From Muribaculaceae bacterium (GTDB lineage: Bacteria; Pseudomonadota; Alphaproteobacteria; Rs-D84), in assembly GCA_023665245.1 (NCBI GenBank), contig JAMPEH010000007.1, positions 26,644 through 90,643 on the forward strand: DNA of 64,000 nucleotides, written 5' to 3'. The notes under the pieces were generated by a model. The model saw only the letters and a list, made by a program, of their open reading frames with translations. It was not told the DNA's origin and did no database searches. Below are positions 22,486-31,509 of this stretch, piece by piece (position 1 is the first letter of the stretch; each line of letters starts with the position of its first letter). The position numbers and the translations under genes are program-made.

Positions 22486-23148
22486 TTAACTCCAATAACA
22501 ATCTGATGTCAGTAAATATGACCCCGTGCCATCAATGTATGGGCCGGAATCTGTTATAAAGCATGCGGTGCGTGATGTGTGTGTGCCTTGGTCGCTGGAT
22601 GCAATGGCGGTTGTACTGGGTGCATTTTTGTAATAGTGTTCACTGGCAGGGCACAGATTGCATGCACCAAATGTGCCATAGTATCCACTGTCGCAATATG
22701 CGCGGTCGAATCCGTTACTGCACCATGAACCGGCGTCGGCATCTGAATCAAAATCGCCACAACAATTGATAATGTGGCCATGATATCCATCGGATTTATC
22801 AGCACATGTGACGGGTGTGTCTGGTGCGGATGTTAATTCCCAACCGCTTTCTGTGCATTTGTAATATTTGCCGTCGTATAATATCGGTGTGTCACCTGAA
22901 TTGCGTATGTATGTTTTACACCATACTTCAGCATCATTATGGTCACTGCATTGACCGGCTATGATATCTTGGTGTCGTTCATAGGCATTTGTACCCGAGG
23001 TATACGGATTGCAGGTATAGCATGTACGTGTCGTATCGGTGTCGCAAAAGCCACTAAGGCCATATTGCGAACCATATACTGATTTTGTCGTGACATTTGA
23101 TAAAATTAATGTTGCGATAAAAATGTAGAATCTGTGTTGTTGTGCCAT
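22486..23148 (-). CDS. Secreted Cys-rich protein, same family, heads the second LicD operon
   Basis: This 220-residue protein has a signal peptide (MAQQHRFYIFIATLILSNV..., cleavage near residue 25). It has CNPYTSGTN, CDSGYYGTFGACNLCP, then SRTACFITDSG, DGTGSYLL and a terminal SDCYWS. ATG 23148 is chosen because GGGGGA lies 5 bases upstream; a longer form would need a TTG. It has no class I or II leader. The 190 bases upstream hold A/T-flanked palindromes instead. The gene is directly linked to licD copy 2. Confidence 0.75.
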   Translation of the reverse strand: MAQQHRFYIFIATLILSNVTTKSVYGSQYGLSGFCDTDTTRTCYTCNPYTSGTNAYERHQDIIAGQCSDHNDAEVWCKTYIRNSGDTPILYDGKYYKCTESGWELTSAPDTPVTCADKSDGYHGHIINCCGDFDSDADAGSWCSNGFDRAYCDSGYYGTFGACNLCPASEHYYKNAPSTTAIASSDQGTHTSRTACFITDSGPYIDGTGSYLLTSDCYWS

Positions 23149-23167
23149 TGTTTCCCCCAAATGTTGT

Positions 23168-23278
23168 TGTAAAAAAAACGAACGTTTTTTTTGACCTGTT
23201 TTTTGGGTTGACTTTGTCGCGGAAATGTCGCTAGAATCCAGACCGTACTGGGGGACAAAAAAACGTTCGTTTTTTGTG
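23168..23278. repeat. Paired AACGAACG/CGTTCGTT palindromes
   Basis: AAAAAAACGAACGTTTTTTT (23170s) and CAAAAAAACGTTCGTTTTTT (23255s) are each self-complementary and also complementary to each other over about 20 bases. They could act as terminators for the gene at 23342, as an operator, or as a long stem. Confidence 0.55.
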
Positions 23279-23341
23279 CCACGTTGTTTTTATGTAAAAC
23301 ACATTGTTTTTACGACAAAATACACCGAATGTTTTATTGAT

Positions 23342-24115
23342 TTATCCATAGAAACAATCGTTTACAAAATGATATACGCCGGTGCCATCAATGTATCCGA
23401 CACCACTCGAACCACCAACTGCAGATATATAACATTCGCTGATTGAATCTGCACCTTTATCTTCTGTTAAACCCTTGAATTTTTGACCGGTGCTGGTGAT
23501 TGTGCCATTTGTGTTTTTCTGGGCCATTGGGTCGGGACTGCTGGGGCATGGGGTGCATGTGATTGGTGTGCCTTCGCCATCTTGGTGGCCATAGTAATTT
23601 TTTGCGCATTGATATCTGGTTGTTGCCATGCAAGAGCTGCTATATGTGTCATGTTTTTCGCACCATCTGGCGGTCATTACCTCTGTGGTATCGTTATATT
23701 TTGACCATCCTGATGATTTACATGTGTTGGCATCGCATGTAGAGGGAACCATGGTGGTGTGGACCCAACCACTGCCGGCCTCGTCACAAACATAATAGCC
23801 CCCATCTGCGTGTTCTATGAGTGAGACATTAAAATAGTCCCCTGATTTATAATTTTGGTGACCAGCACTGCCACATGCTTTATTTGGACGACATAAATCT
23901 TGCCCGCCATTACCACATATTGCACATGGGCTATCGTCGGTTATTGTGCCACAAAAACTGCTGCTAAATCCAACTTCTATCAAAGTCTCATTATAATATG
24001 TCCCATATCCGTCCCGGATACCCATTGCGCATACCAGTGCGGTAATCAGGATATAAAACCTGCGCTGGCGTGTGGGGGTGCCTGATGTGGGGCGGTTAAT
24101 ATAAATGTTTCTCAT
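23342..24115 (-). CDS. Secreted Cys-rich protein, same family
   Basis: This 257-residue protein has an N-terminal hydrophobic signal segment after a basic stretch (residues ~18-36), many cysteines (CAICGNGGQDLC, CKSSGWSKY) and the family C-terminal domain: CTPCPSSP, then DSISECYIS, DGTGVYHF and a terminal NDCFYG. GGAGG lies 6 bases before the ATG. A class I leader precedes it. It may read through towards the cassette at 23148, but A/T-rich palindromes in between look like terminators. Confidence 0.75.
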   Translation of the reverse strand: MRNIYINRPTSGTPTRQRRFYILITALVCAMGIRDGYGTYYNETLIEVGFSSSFCGTITDDSPCAICGNGGQDLCRPNKACGSAGHQNYKSGDYFNVSLIEHADGGYYVCDEAGSGWVHTTMVPSTCDANTCKSSGWSKYNDTTEVMTARWCEKHDTYSSSCMATTRYQCAKNYYGHQDGEGTPITCTPCPSSPDPMAQKNTNGTITSTGQKFKGLTEDKGADSISECYISAVGGSSGVGYIDGTGVYHFVNDCFYG

Positions 24116-24142
24116 TCAAAGCCTCCTTGTTTTTCTGCGAAT

Positions 24143-24322
24143 GAAAAAACCGCTGAAAAAAATCTCAGACGGTTGGAGGCTAGAAACTATCTTATAAAAT
24201 AGCGGGCTTATTCAAAATATTCACCGCCCTCCAACCAATATATGATTGGAGATGTTTTGCATGCTACTGCGATGCAGCACGTTATAAGAGAGGTTTCTAG
24301 TCCTCGTCCCCAGAACACCTGG
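24143..24322 (-). promoter_or_regulatory. Structured leader RNA, class I, upstream of Cys-rich gene 23342
   Basis: On the minus strand CTAGAAAC pairs with GTTTCTAG (P1) and CTTATAA with TTATAAG (P2). A CTGCATCGCAG hairpin follows. The switch hairpin is CTCCAATC...GGTTGGAG, and GGTTGGAGG can alternatively pair with CCTCCAACC. The class I loop is GGTGAATATTTTGAATAAGC closed by GCGG/CCGC. The terminator is ACCGTCTGA...TTCAGCGGTTTTTT (24143-24173). SD GGAGG of the gene is also complementary to CCTCC in the leader. It is the closest relative of the leader at 39271. Confidence 0.8.
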
Positions 24323-24338
24323 GAACAGGTTTAAGGAT

Positions 24339-24344
24339 AGTATA
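24339..24344 (-). promoter_or_regulatory. -10 element for the leader at 24143
   Basis: TATACT on the minus strand lies about 17 bases before the CCCAG...CTGGG hairpin that opens the leader. Confidence 0.45.
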
Positions 24345-24399
24345 AAAAAGTTTTATAGTAAAATAAAAAATCTACCAATAGTGGATTTTGTTGGTGTTG

Positions 24400-24937
24400 G
24401 TGGAGGTGTGGGTGACAAAAGGAACAAGGTTTAGTGCCGGTGTCGTTAATTGCCATCGCCCTTATCGGGTCCCACAAAATTGTTAAATTTTGTGGGTGAT
24501 ATTGCGGGGGCTGGCACACGTAGTGTGACTGGGGGTGGCTATTAAATTTGCAAAATTTGATAATAGGCTGCGCGGCACTGGGCACCGGCCTTCGCCGGTG
24601 TGACGACGGGGATTAAGTGTATTTTGTAATCATGACATTTGGGGGCTAGACTTTTATTTTGTAACGTCATGCCGACGTAGGTCGGCATCCACTGGGTTCT
24701 GTATAATTCCTGGTACTAGGATAGTCGAGGAACACAGTAGGCACTGTCCTTGTATCACCCACAAAATTTAACAATTTTGCGGGGCCCGAACGTCGGTGTG
24801 ACGGATATCTTTGTATTAGGTGCCTTGCTATAAAACGAGTCATTCCGTGGCTTGACCCCGGAAACCGGGTCATAAAGTCTCACTCCTGCCTAGCGCAGGA
24901 GTGATAAAAGGTGCAAGGTTATAAATGTGTGTATTGC
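24400..24937. repeat. Repeat-filled intergenic region
   Basis: It contains the CGGGTCCCACAAAATTGTTA hairpin (24466-24500), the inverted 38-base repeat (24504-24541) and a 3' MITE fragment (24569-24606). A full MITE-like copy follows (24665-24803), with the hairpin inserted in inverse orientation at 24754-24788. The last element is a GTCATTCCGTGGCTTGACC palindrome (24839-24907) that recurs at 32069. No gene is apparent. Confidence 0.65.
24665..24803. repeat. MITE-like palindromic repeat, copy 4, with nested insert
   Basis: It starts CGTCATGCCGACGTAGG and ends GTCGGTGTGACGG, with core TGGGTTCTGTATAATTCC and GAGGAACACAGTAGGC. Its 3' half is interrupted by a second repeat (24754-24788) seen elsewhere alone, so one repeat has inserted into, or recombined with, the other. 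Confidence 0.7.
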
Positions 24938-25843
24938 TTATTTATTCAAATTCATATTGGTTGTGAATTCATCGTCATAATTGGCGACAACCTGGCCGGC
25001 GATTGTGCATTGAATATCTTCAAATCCGCCACGCAATTGATTCTTTTTTATAACATTACTGGTAATGAGCCCACCGGCCGTTCCCAGTACAACCCCCGCA
25101 ATCGAATCGGATGCCAGACGTGCCCCGTTGAAATTACCATCGGCAGTTTTCCAGTGGCTTTTTTTGAATTTTGATTCAATTTGTGCCAAATCGGTGGCCA
25201 AATCATGAATACGTGATAATATTTGTTGTTCAGAAGATGACGCCGGATTTAATGTAATATGTATAACGGATATACTGCTGCTGCTGGTAGATATGTACTG
25301 TGTTAAATTATGTATAATTTGTTCATACTTGGGTGCATTTTTCCTGGTTTGAATAATACGGACAGCACGCTGTTCCGAGTCATAATACGGCGATTCTTCA
25401 AGAACGGTTGCATTTGATGCACCAGCATACCATTTTTCAACACAGTCGCCAGATTGTATCCCGGTTAGCATTTTTTCAACCATGTCCAGGCGACGCTTTG
25501 ACAGGGCATTATTGTCATAGTTGGTGTCTTGGCCTGAATAATCCGCACTGGCTAGTAAAATTAAGCAATCATCTTCAGATGATGGGCGCAGATTCGCCAG
25601 TGTTTGTTTCATGTCGTTGACACATTGTTGTGTTGCGGTTGGCGTGATTGATTGATAAGACTGGTTCGCCTCGCTATCATTGTGGGGACGGCTGTGTTCA
25701 AAATACACAATAAAATCATAGCCAGGTTTGCCAGTGGCAAAACAACCTGATGCAGGCAGACCCATGTCAGCCGCCGTGGCGGGTGCAAAATTGGCCAGTA
25801 TTCCACAAATAATTGCAAAACTTGTAAAGTGTTTTACTTTCAT
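24938..25843 (-). CDS. Periplasmic OmpA-like protein
   Basis: This 301-residue protein has a signal peptide (cleavage near ATA, about residue 24). An OmpA-like fold is suggested by YDFIVYFEHSRPHND near the start, ILLASADYSG (in place of the usual GHTD strand), and NALSKRRLDMVEKML followed by DSEQRAVRI. The canonical GHTDxxG is not preserved, so peptidoglycan binding is uncertain. The C-terminal part has a Gly-rich hydrophobic segment (AGVVLGTAGGLITSNV). ATG 25843 has GGAAGAG upstream. Downstream of polA on the same strand with a 58-base gap. Confidence 0.6.
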   Translation of the reverse strand: MKVKHFTSFAIICGILANFAPATAADMGLPASGCFATGKPGYDFIVYFEHSRPHNDSEANQSYQSITPTATQQCVNDMKQTLANLRPSSEDDCLILLASADYSGQDTNYDNNALSKRRLDMVEKMLTGIQSGDCVEKWYAGASNATVLEESPYYDSEQRAVRIIQTRKNAPKYEQIIHNLTQYISTSSSSISVIHITLNPASSSEQQILSRIHDLATDLAQIESKFKKSHWKTADGNFNGARLASDSIAGVVLGTAGGLITSNVIKKNQLRGGFEDIQCTIAGQVVANYDDEFTTNMNLNK

Positions 25844-25901
25844 CTCTTCCGTTCCCATTAATTTATTTTATTCTATCATATTTTGATGGTTTTTAAAACG
25901 A

Positions 25902-28679
25902 TTAATGTTCCCAATGTGGTTCGATTGTGTATTCTGCGACCAGTGGTATTGATAAATTTGCAACATTTTCCATGGATTCTTTTATTTGATGCGCGAATTG
26001 TTCGGCGCTGGCCGCGTCGCATTCAAATATCATTTCATCGTGTACCTGCATAATCAGGCGAATCTTGTCGGCGTTTGGTTGAACAATATCACGATATATG
26101 TTTACCATTGCACGCCGCATCAGGTCAGCCTCGAACCCCTGAATCGGGGCATTTACGGCCGCACGCATTGCGTATGCACGCAGGCGTGGATTTTTAACCT
26201 CTGGCAATTCAATGCGGCGGCCCCATGGGGTTAAAACATACCCGTGTGTCATCGCAAAATCCTTGATACCGTTTATGTACCGTTCAATTTCAGGCAGGCC
26301 CGCCATATACGATTTTATGATATCTGCCGCCGTGGCCCGTGATATCCCCAATTGCCCCGACAGGCCAAATGACGATATTCCGTATATGATTGAAAAGTTC
26401 ACAGTCTTGGCCGCGCGACGCATTTCGCGTGGTACAGGTGCGTTTTGCGGTATATTAAATATCTGGCGGGCGGTTTGTTCATGAATATCAGTGCCGGCGC
26501 GGAACGTATGCTTAAATGTTTCGACATCTGCAACATCGGCCAGCAGTCGCAACTGAATCTGGGAATAGTCCGCAGATATCAAAACACAACCAGGTTTTGC
26601 AACAAAGCATTTGCGGATTTCGTTGCCTAATTCCGTCTTGGTCGGGATGTTTTGCAGATTTGGGTCGCGACTGGACAGGCGCCCGGTATTTGTACTGGTT
26701 TGTAAATAAGTTGTGTGAATACGGCCGTCGAAACCAATCTGGCGCGGCAATGCGTCTGTGTATGTGCCGGCCAGCTTTGCAATTGAACGCCAATTCAGGA
26801 TTTTTTCAATGATTGGATGCGCGTCCACCATTTCGTTCAGTGTTTCTGCATCGGTTGAACGCTTTTTATTTTCCGGCAGGTGCAGTTCATCAAACAACAC
26901 AGCACCCAATTGCTTTGGACTGGCGATATTAAATTCATGACTGGCCAAGGCCCAGATTTCGGATTCTAGTGTCGTTAATTGTGTGTGGAAAATGCCAGAT
27001 AACTGTTGCAGGCCAGATTTGTTTACAAATACACCGACCCGTTCCATTTGCATTAATATTGGCATTAATGGTTTGTCGCATGTGTCATACAATTCACGCA
27101 GTTTTGGCTGGGCATCCAGTTCCGGGCGCATTAAATCATACAACGCACGGCATACGGTTGCGTCTTCGGCGGCATAGGGTGATGCAATATCCGTCGCCAA
27201 TAAATCAAAGTGGCAATCGGCATCGCGTGTCTTGGGCGGGAACAGGCTGGCAAACGAAATGTTTTCATGCCCCAGATATTTCATTGCTAATTCATCCAGG
27301 CCATGCCCATGTAATGTGCCGTGTAAAATATATGATAACAGCATTGTATCATCAAATGGCGTGATGCGGGATGTGTCCCACCCCTCGTTTTCCAAGATGT
27401 GAAAATCGTATTTCAGGTTATGGCCAATCTTGATAATATTTGGATTGGTCAGTATCGGCCACAATTTTTCATAGACTGTAGTGGGCGATATCTGATTGGG
27501 TGCAATTGTATCTGATGCAAACAAATCATTTGATTGTGTCCGGTGGCGCAGTGGAATATATGCGCCATGCGTCGCGTCAAATGCAATTGATATGCCAACC
27601 ATACGCGCATCCATATGTGACAGGCCGGTTGTTTCTGTGTCAAATGCCAGAATATCCGTCACGTGTGACAAAAATTCATCCAGTTGCGTGGCGTCTGTAA
27701 TTGTCACCCAATCCATATTCAGGGCAGGGCGCGTATTTGTTGACGCAGGTGCAGGCAAATCAATGTCACATGTGGATTTTGCATATGAAAACACATCTGG
27801 CTGGGTTGCGGCATTATATTCAGATAACGGAAACGCTTTTTCTATTTTTGCGGCAAGGGACGCACTTTCCAATTCGTTTTTTACATATTCCAATGCACTG
27901 GGCGTGTTGAATTGAAATGGCTCTATAACCAAGCCGTTCAGGTCAACGTCGCGCTTTAATGTGACCAGCTTTTTTGATATAAATGCCGCATCACGCCCGT
28001 CGCGCAACATATTGCGTGTGCGTTCGTTTTTTATATCGTCCAGATGATTATACAGATTTTCCAGTGTTCCGAATTCGTTGATTAATTCGGCGGCCTTTTT
28101 GGGCCCAATGCCGTGAACACCGGGGACGTTATCTGTACTGTCACCCATCAGTGACTGTACATCTATAACCTGGTCTGGACGGACGCCGAATTTTTCCAAC
28201 ACTTCCGGCGCGTGGATTTCGCGTGCCTTCATCCCGTCGTACAGATATATACAATCAGACACCAGTTGCATTAAATCCTTGTCACTGGTGATAATTCGTG
28301 TGCCGCCGGGATTATCACAGTTTGCCGTCGCGATTGTCGCGATGACATCATCTGCCTCTACCCCCGGGATGCACAGAACGGGGATTCCCATTGCAGCCAC
28401 GGCCGACCGCACCATATATGATTGTGTTATCAGGTCGGCCGGTGTTTCGGCACGGTTTGCCTTGTATTCTGGGTAAATATCTTGACGGAAAGATATGCGC
28501 GATGCATCAAATACGCATACGAACGCATCATCGGGTTTTGCGGCAGACAATATCGGCATTATCATGTTGATAAATCCGTATACTGCACCTGTTGGGGTGC
28601 CGTCACGCCGGGTCAGCCGACTGTGCACGCCATAGTATGCCCGAAACAATAATGAATTTCCGTCAATCAGTGTCAGCAT
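25902..28679 (-). CDS. polA: DNA polymerase I
   Basis: This 925-residue protein has all three domains. The N-terminal 5'-3' exonuclease has LIDGNSLLFRAYYG, GVEADDVIA and MGDSTDNVPGVHGIGPKKA. The 3'-5' exonuclease has ILAFDTETTGLS with its DxE motif. The C-terminal polymerase has SADYSQIQLRLLA, RRAAKTVNFSIIYG and MQVHDEMIFE. Length is normal for PolA. It fills gaps and removes RNA primers during replication and repair. The small barrel protein gene ends 10 bases upstream on the same strand. Confidence 0.97.
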   Translation of the reverse strand: MLTLIDGNSLLFRAYYGVHSRLTRRDGTPTGAVYGFINMIMPILSAAKPDDAFVCVFDASRISFRQDIYPEYKANRAETPADLITQSYMVRSAVAAMGIPVLCIPGVEADDVIATIATANCDNPGGTRIITSDKDLMQLVSDCIYLYDGMKAREIHAPEVLEKFGVRPDQVIDVQSLMGDSTDNVPGVHGIGPKKAAELINEFGTLENLYNHLDDIKNERTRNMLRDGRDAAFISKKLVTLKRDVDLNGLVIEPFQFNTPSALEYVKNELESASLAAKIEKAFPLSEYNAATQPDVFSYAKSTCDIDLPAPASTNTRPALNMDWVTITDATQLDEFLSHVTDILAFDTETTGLSHMDARMVGISIAFDATHGAYIPLRHRTQSNDLFASDTIAPNQISPTTVYEKLWPILTNPNIIKIGHNLKYDFHILENEGWDTSRITPFDDTMLLSYILHGTLHGHGLDELAMKYLGHENISFASLFPPKTRDADCHFDLLATDIASPYAAEDATVCRALYDLMRPELDAQPKLRELYDTCDKPLMPILMQMERVGVFVNKSGLQQLSGIFHTQLTTLESEIWALASHEFNIASPKQLGAVLFDELHLPENKKRSTDAETLNEMVDAHPIIEKILNWRSIAKLAGTYTDALPRQIGFDGRIHTTYLQTSTNTGRLSSRDPNLQNIPTKTELGNEIRKCFVAKPGCVLISADYSQIQLRLLADVADVETFKHTFRAGTDIHEQTARQIFNIPQNAPVPREMRRAAKTVNFSIIYGISSFGLSGQLGISRATAADIIKSYMAGLPEIERYINGIKDFAMTHGYVLTPWGRRIELPEVKNPRLRAYAMRAAVNAPIQGFEADLMRRAMVNIYRDIVQPNADKIRLIMQVHDEMIFECDAASAEQFAHQIKESMENVANLSIPLVAEYTIEPHWEH

Positions 28680-28688
28680 TTTGTACCC

Positions 28689-29228
28689 TTAGAAAATATA
28701 ACGTAATTTCAGGCGTGCGTCATAGTGCAATATGTCTGGCTTTACATCGGCCATGGTGTATATGTCATGGGCGTACAGAACGCGACCTTCGGCATCAATC
28801 TTGAACGGTAATACCGGTATATCAAATGTCAGCCCCAGCATACCCTGGTACGCTGTTTTATCATCAATTTTAATGTCTGTGTTATCAACGTCGCCATCAA
28901 AAATCATACCGATACCCGCACCGATATATGGTTGCACCAATGTTGTCGGCATTTTCAGGTATGCATTTAACATCGCCGTGTTCAGTTTCATGTCAGTGGG
29001 TGTGATATGGTTATATTCGCCCTCTATCCGAATAAATGGAATATCAATTCCAATCACGGCGCCATATGAATATGCGCTGTCACTGTGGGCGTGGTCATCG
29101 GCAAACATTGTTGCACCGCCAATGCCACCAGTGGCGCCCGCATATACGTCAAACAACAGATTTGCATTCGCAGGCGCGGCGCCCAATATCGCCATGGCGG
29201 TTAAAATTGCGGTATGCTTGAAATTCAT
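28689..29228 (-). CDS. Small outer-membrane beta-barrel protein
   Basis: This 179-residue protein has a signal peptide (cleavage after ANA, about residue 22). The mature chain alternates short amphipathic strands (SYGAVIGIDIPFIRIEGEYN, TLVQPYIGAGIGM, YQGMLGLTFDIP) and ends LRYIF, an aromatic terminus typical of barrels. It resembles the OmpW/porin-like 8-stranded group. No ligand is known. It lies just upstream of polA on the same strand and divergent from pth. Confidence 0.75.
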   Translation of the reverse strand: MNFKHTAILTAMAILGAAPANANLLFDVYAGATGGIGGATMFADDHAHSDSAYSYGAVIGIDIPFIRIEGEYNHITPTDMKLNTAMLNAYLKMPTTLVQPYIGAGIGMIFDGDVDNTDIKIDDKTAYQGMLGLTFDIPVLPFKIDAEGRVLYAHDIYTMADVKPDILHYDARLKLRYIF

Positions 29229-29278
29229 GTCTTTCTCCTTATCTTTGTGATATTATAATAAAAAAAAGAGTACTGAAT

Positions 29279-29800
29279 ATGCAAGAAAATAAACCTGTAT
29301 TGGTGGTTGGATTGGGCAATCCCGGGCCCGAATACGAACGCACGCGTCATAACGTGGGGTTTATGGCGGTGACGGCATTGGCCGGCGATGATGCGATGTG
29401 GAAAACCGAAAAAAAAGCCCGCACCACCACAAAAAATATAGATGGTCATCGTGTGATATTTGCAATGCCGCAAACGTTTATGAATTTGTCAGGTAATGCA
29501 GTATTGGCATTAATGACGTTTTACAAAATACCACGGGAAAATCTGATCGTTATACATGATGATATGGATTTGCCAGTTGGAAAAATGCGTGAAAAAATCG
29601 GCGGTGGCAGTGCCGGTCACAATGGCATTCGGTCAATTGATGCAAATGTTGGCAACGAATATAAACGTATCAGGATTGGAATTGGTCATCCCCGTGATTT
29701 TGAATTGCCGATATTGCCGGCCGATTGGGTTCTGGGTAAATTTACAGACGCACAAATGACAGAAATAAACAAAGTAATTTCAAAAATTTGCCTGTTTTAA
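29279..29800 (+). CDS. pth: Peptidyl-tRNA hydrolase
   Basis: This 173-residue protein begins with VVGLGNPGPEYERTRHNVGF, giving Asn and His of the active site. QTFMNLSGNAV and IHDDMDLPVGKMR follow, then GGGSAGHNGIRSI. All catalytic residues are in place. It recycles tRNA from peptidyl-tRNAs that drop off the ribosome. It is slightly shorter than usual (~190). Its 3' end overlaps the convergent Cys-rich gene by 4 bases. Confidence 0.97.
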   Translation: MQENKPVLVVGLGNPGPEYERTRHNVGFMAVTALAGDDAMWKTEKKARTTTKNIDGHRVIFAMPQTFMNLSGNAVLALMTFYKIPRENLIVIHDDMDLPVGKMREKIGGGSAGHNGIRSIDANVGNEYKRIRIGIGHPRDFELPILPADWVLGKFTDAQMTEINKVISKICLF

Positions 29801-30951
29801 TTGGCCCCTATATTACCAATTGGTAGTGTAAATAAGCCCTTGCTGTCTTCAAACTGGGTTGTGCTGGAAATATGACATTTGTCTATTGTTGACGAACCAC
29901 TTGGTGATGTCGCCCCAGCGGGACATTTTTGTTTGGATGTGTCACAATAATACCCCGCATCACAAGGTTTATAAACAGCGATTAAATCAATGCCGTTTTT
30001 CATAGCGTCTTCAGATGTTGGCTGTGTTATCTTAGAGCCTGCACTAATTATGGTAGAACCTGATTTATATTTCCATTGTGAATCAAATTCTTTGCCCAAC
30101 AATACAATTTGTTTTTCTTGGGTTTCTGATGGCTTCCATGCAGTGCAATCACTATCAAATTCACAAGTGTCTATGTACACGGGACTGGTGGATGTTTCAT
30201 CTTTGTAATATCTGATTGTGTATGGTTTTGGATCCCAATGGCCCCACAATTCAATTATATCTGCAAAATCGGTATTTCTTACACCTGATACCAATTTACC
30301 ATCGCTTGCAATTTTTCGATTTCCTCCCTCTTTTTGGTCATAATATCCAGCAAAGTCATGATGCCACCATAATGTAGGTACAATATCTGGATTTGCACGC
30401 CATTCAGTTGAATTGCGTGAGTCTGCGAATCCGGCGCCATATTTTACCCATACTGATTTATCTATATCACCCCATGTTTGGTTTTTTCTTAATGTTATTT
30501 TATGAACCTCGCCAGTACATGTATTTCCGGATTGTGTATAATGGTTATTACATTCGCAGTGTGTTGCGTCCTTGTCGCATACTTGTTTAGTTGGGTCATT
30601 ATTACAGTGTGCGTTGGAAAGGCAAGTTATTTTATATGAGCAATCGTCGGGTTTATTGAAATATATATATCGTGTGGTTGCTGTTTTTGTGCCTAATGTG
30701 ACATTTGTGCTTGCGCCACAATCTTTATAGCAACTGCCATTTGATGTAGCACCTGTGGCGGAAAGTGGATATTTACTGTCTGTTGCTGTAGAACAACTGG
30801 CGCATTTGCTGGTTGCAGCGTCACAAAATAAATTTGCGTCACATTTATTTGTTGCATCACACAATTCACCCATGCCAACCGCTAATGCGGGTGTGATAAT
30901 GAATAATGAATATATAACAAAAAATGTTTTTAAAAATCCTCTCATATACAT
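29797..30951 (-). CDS. Secreted Cys-rich protein with possible InlB-type repeat segment
   Basis: This 384-residue protein has a signal peptide (cleavage near ALA, about residue 24). The Cys-rich N-terminal half is CDATNKCDANLFCD, then repeated CxxC/EGF-like spacing to CECNNHYTQSGNTC. The middle section (VHKITLRKNQTWGD, WWHHDFAGYYDQKEGG, IELWGHWDPKPYTI) resembles the InlB B-repeat/Listeria-Bacteroides repeat, a small beta-grasp module of surface proteins. The C-terminus keeps the family theme weakly (DAGYYCD, KCPAGATSPSGSS, IDKCHIS, DSKGLFTL) but lacks the final Cys. An alternative ATG lies 2 codons in. No leader of either class is present. Confidence 0.65.
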   Translation of the reverse strand: MYMRGFLKTFFVIYSLFIITPALAVGMGELCDATNKCDANLFCDAATSKCASCSTATDSKYPLSATGATSNGSCYKDCGASTNVTLGTKTATTRYIYFNKPDDCSYKITCLSNAHCNNDPTKQVCDKDATHCECNNHYTQSGNTCTGEVHKITLRKNQTWGDIDKSVWVKYGAGFADSRNSTEWRANPDIVPTLWWHHDFAGYYDQKEGGNRKIASDGKLVSGVRNTDFADIIELWGHWDPKPYTIRYYKDETSTSPVYIDTCEFDSDCTAWKPSETQEKQIVLLGKEFDSQWKYKSGSTIISAGSKITQPTSEDAMKNGIDLIAVYKPCDAGYYCDTSKQKCPAGATSPSGSSTIDKCHISSTTQFEDSKGLFTLPIGNIGAN

Positions 30952-30987
30952 AAGTTTACAAAAATTTTTTGGTGTTAGGCAATAAAA

Positions 30988-31013
30988 AAATCTGGCGATT
31001 GCCAGATTTATCT
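30988..31013 (-). terminator. Terminator of the lipoprotein gene
   Basis: On the minus strand AAATCTGGC AAT CGCCAGATTTTTTT overlaps the stop codon of the lipoprotein gene and ends just before the next secreted-protein gene. Confidence 0.8.
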
Positions 31014-31469
31014 TTGTTTTTGTGATTGGGCCTGTTTTGGATATCCACTTGAAATTATGTTATATCCAAAATCCACCAACCATTGGTTATCTTCGGGATA
31101 TACTATATTTATGTGGGTAATAGTTCCGCGACCTTTGAATTTATGACGATTTTGGTCGCCACCGGCCTCTATTAATGGTTCGACAACTAAATATCTGATT
31201 TCCTTTTCATGGTATGTGCCCATCCATGTGTTACCGTCTGATTTTAAAATGATATTTCTGACGGATGTGGAATCGGCAGATGCACGAATTTTTGCTTTTA
31301 GTTCTGGGTCTTTGAAATTGTCATGGCCCCAAACGTATGTTGTGTCATGAATTGGAACATCGGGTTCGTCTTTGTCGCATGATGCGGTCATCAGACTGCC
31401 GGCGGTTATGGCTGCAATCGGCAACAGACGGCGAATTTTGTAGGGTAATGTTTTATTTAGTATTTTCAT
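31008..31469 (-). CDS. Putative lipoprotein of unknown function
   Basis: This 153-residue protein has a lipoprotein signal: a basic N-terminus (MKILNKTLPYKIRR), a hydrophobic stretch, and SLMTASC, with Cys at about residue 30 as the lipidation site. The mature part (DKDEPDVPIHDTTYVWGHDN) and its later strands look like small lipoproteins of Bacteroidota more than other genes here. Transfer from a gut neighbour is possible but only suggested. ATG 31469 is preferred since upstream in-frame sequence lacks a signal and overlaps the leader hairpin. It is preceded by a terminator-containing leader. Confidence 0.6.
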   Translation of the reverse strand: MKILNKTLPYKIRRLLPIAAITAGSLMTASCDKDEPDVPIHDTTYVWGHDNFKDPELKAKIRASADSTSVRNIILKSDGNTWMGTYHEKEIRYLVVEPLIEAGGDQNRHKFKGRGTITHINIVYPEDNQWLVDFGYNIISSGYPKQAQSQKQR

Positions 31470-31509
31470 GGATTTGTCCTTTGGATATTTTAAATAGGAT
31501 TTTATTCCG

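Noticed and set aside
24143..24322. Leaders as T-box, SAM, cobalamin or TPP riboswitches
   Set aside because: None of the hallmark blocks were found (T-box UGGNACCGCG, B12 box, TPP CUGAGA, SAM core), and the genes controlled are secreted Cys-rich proteins rather than biosynthesis or transport genes.
24143..24345. Leader with repeated arms as a CRISPR repeat or tracrRNA
   Set aside because: There are no regularly spaced repeats, no spacers and no cas genes. The repeated arms are explained by terminator/antiterminator pairing.
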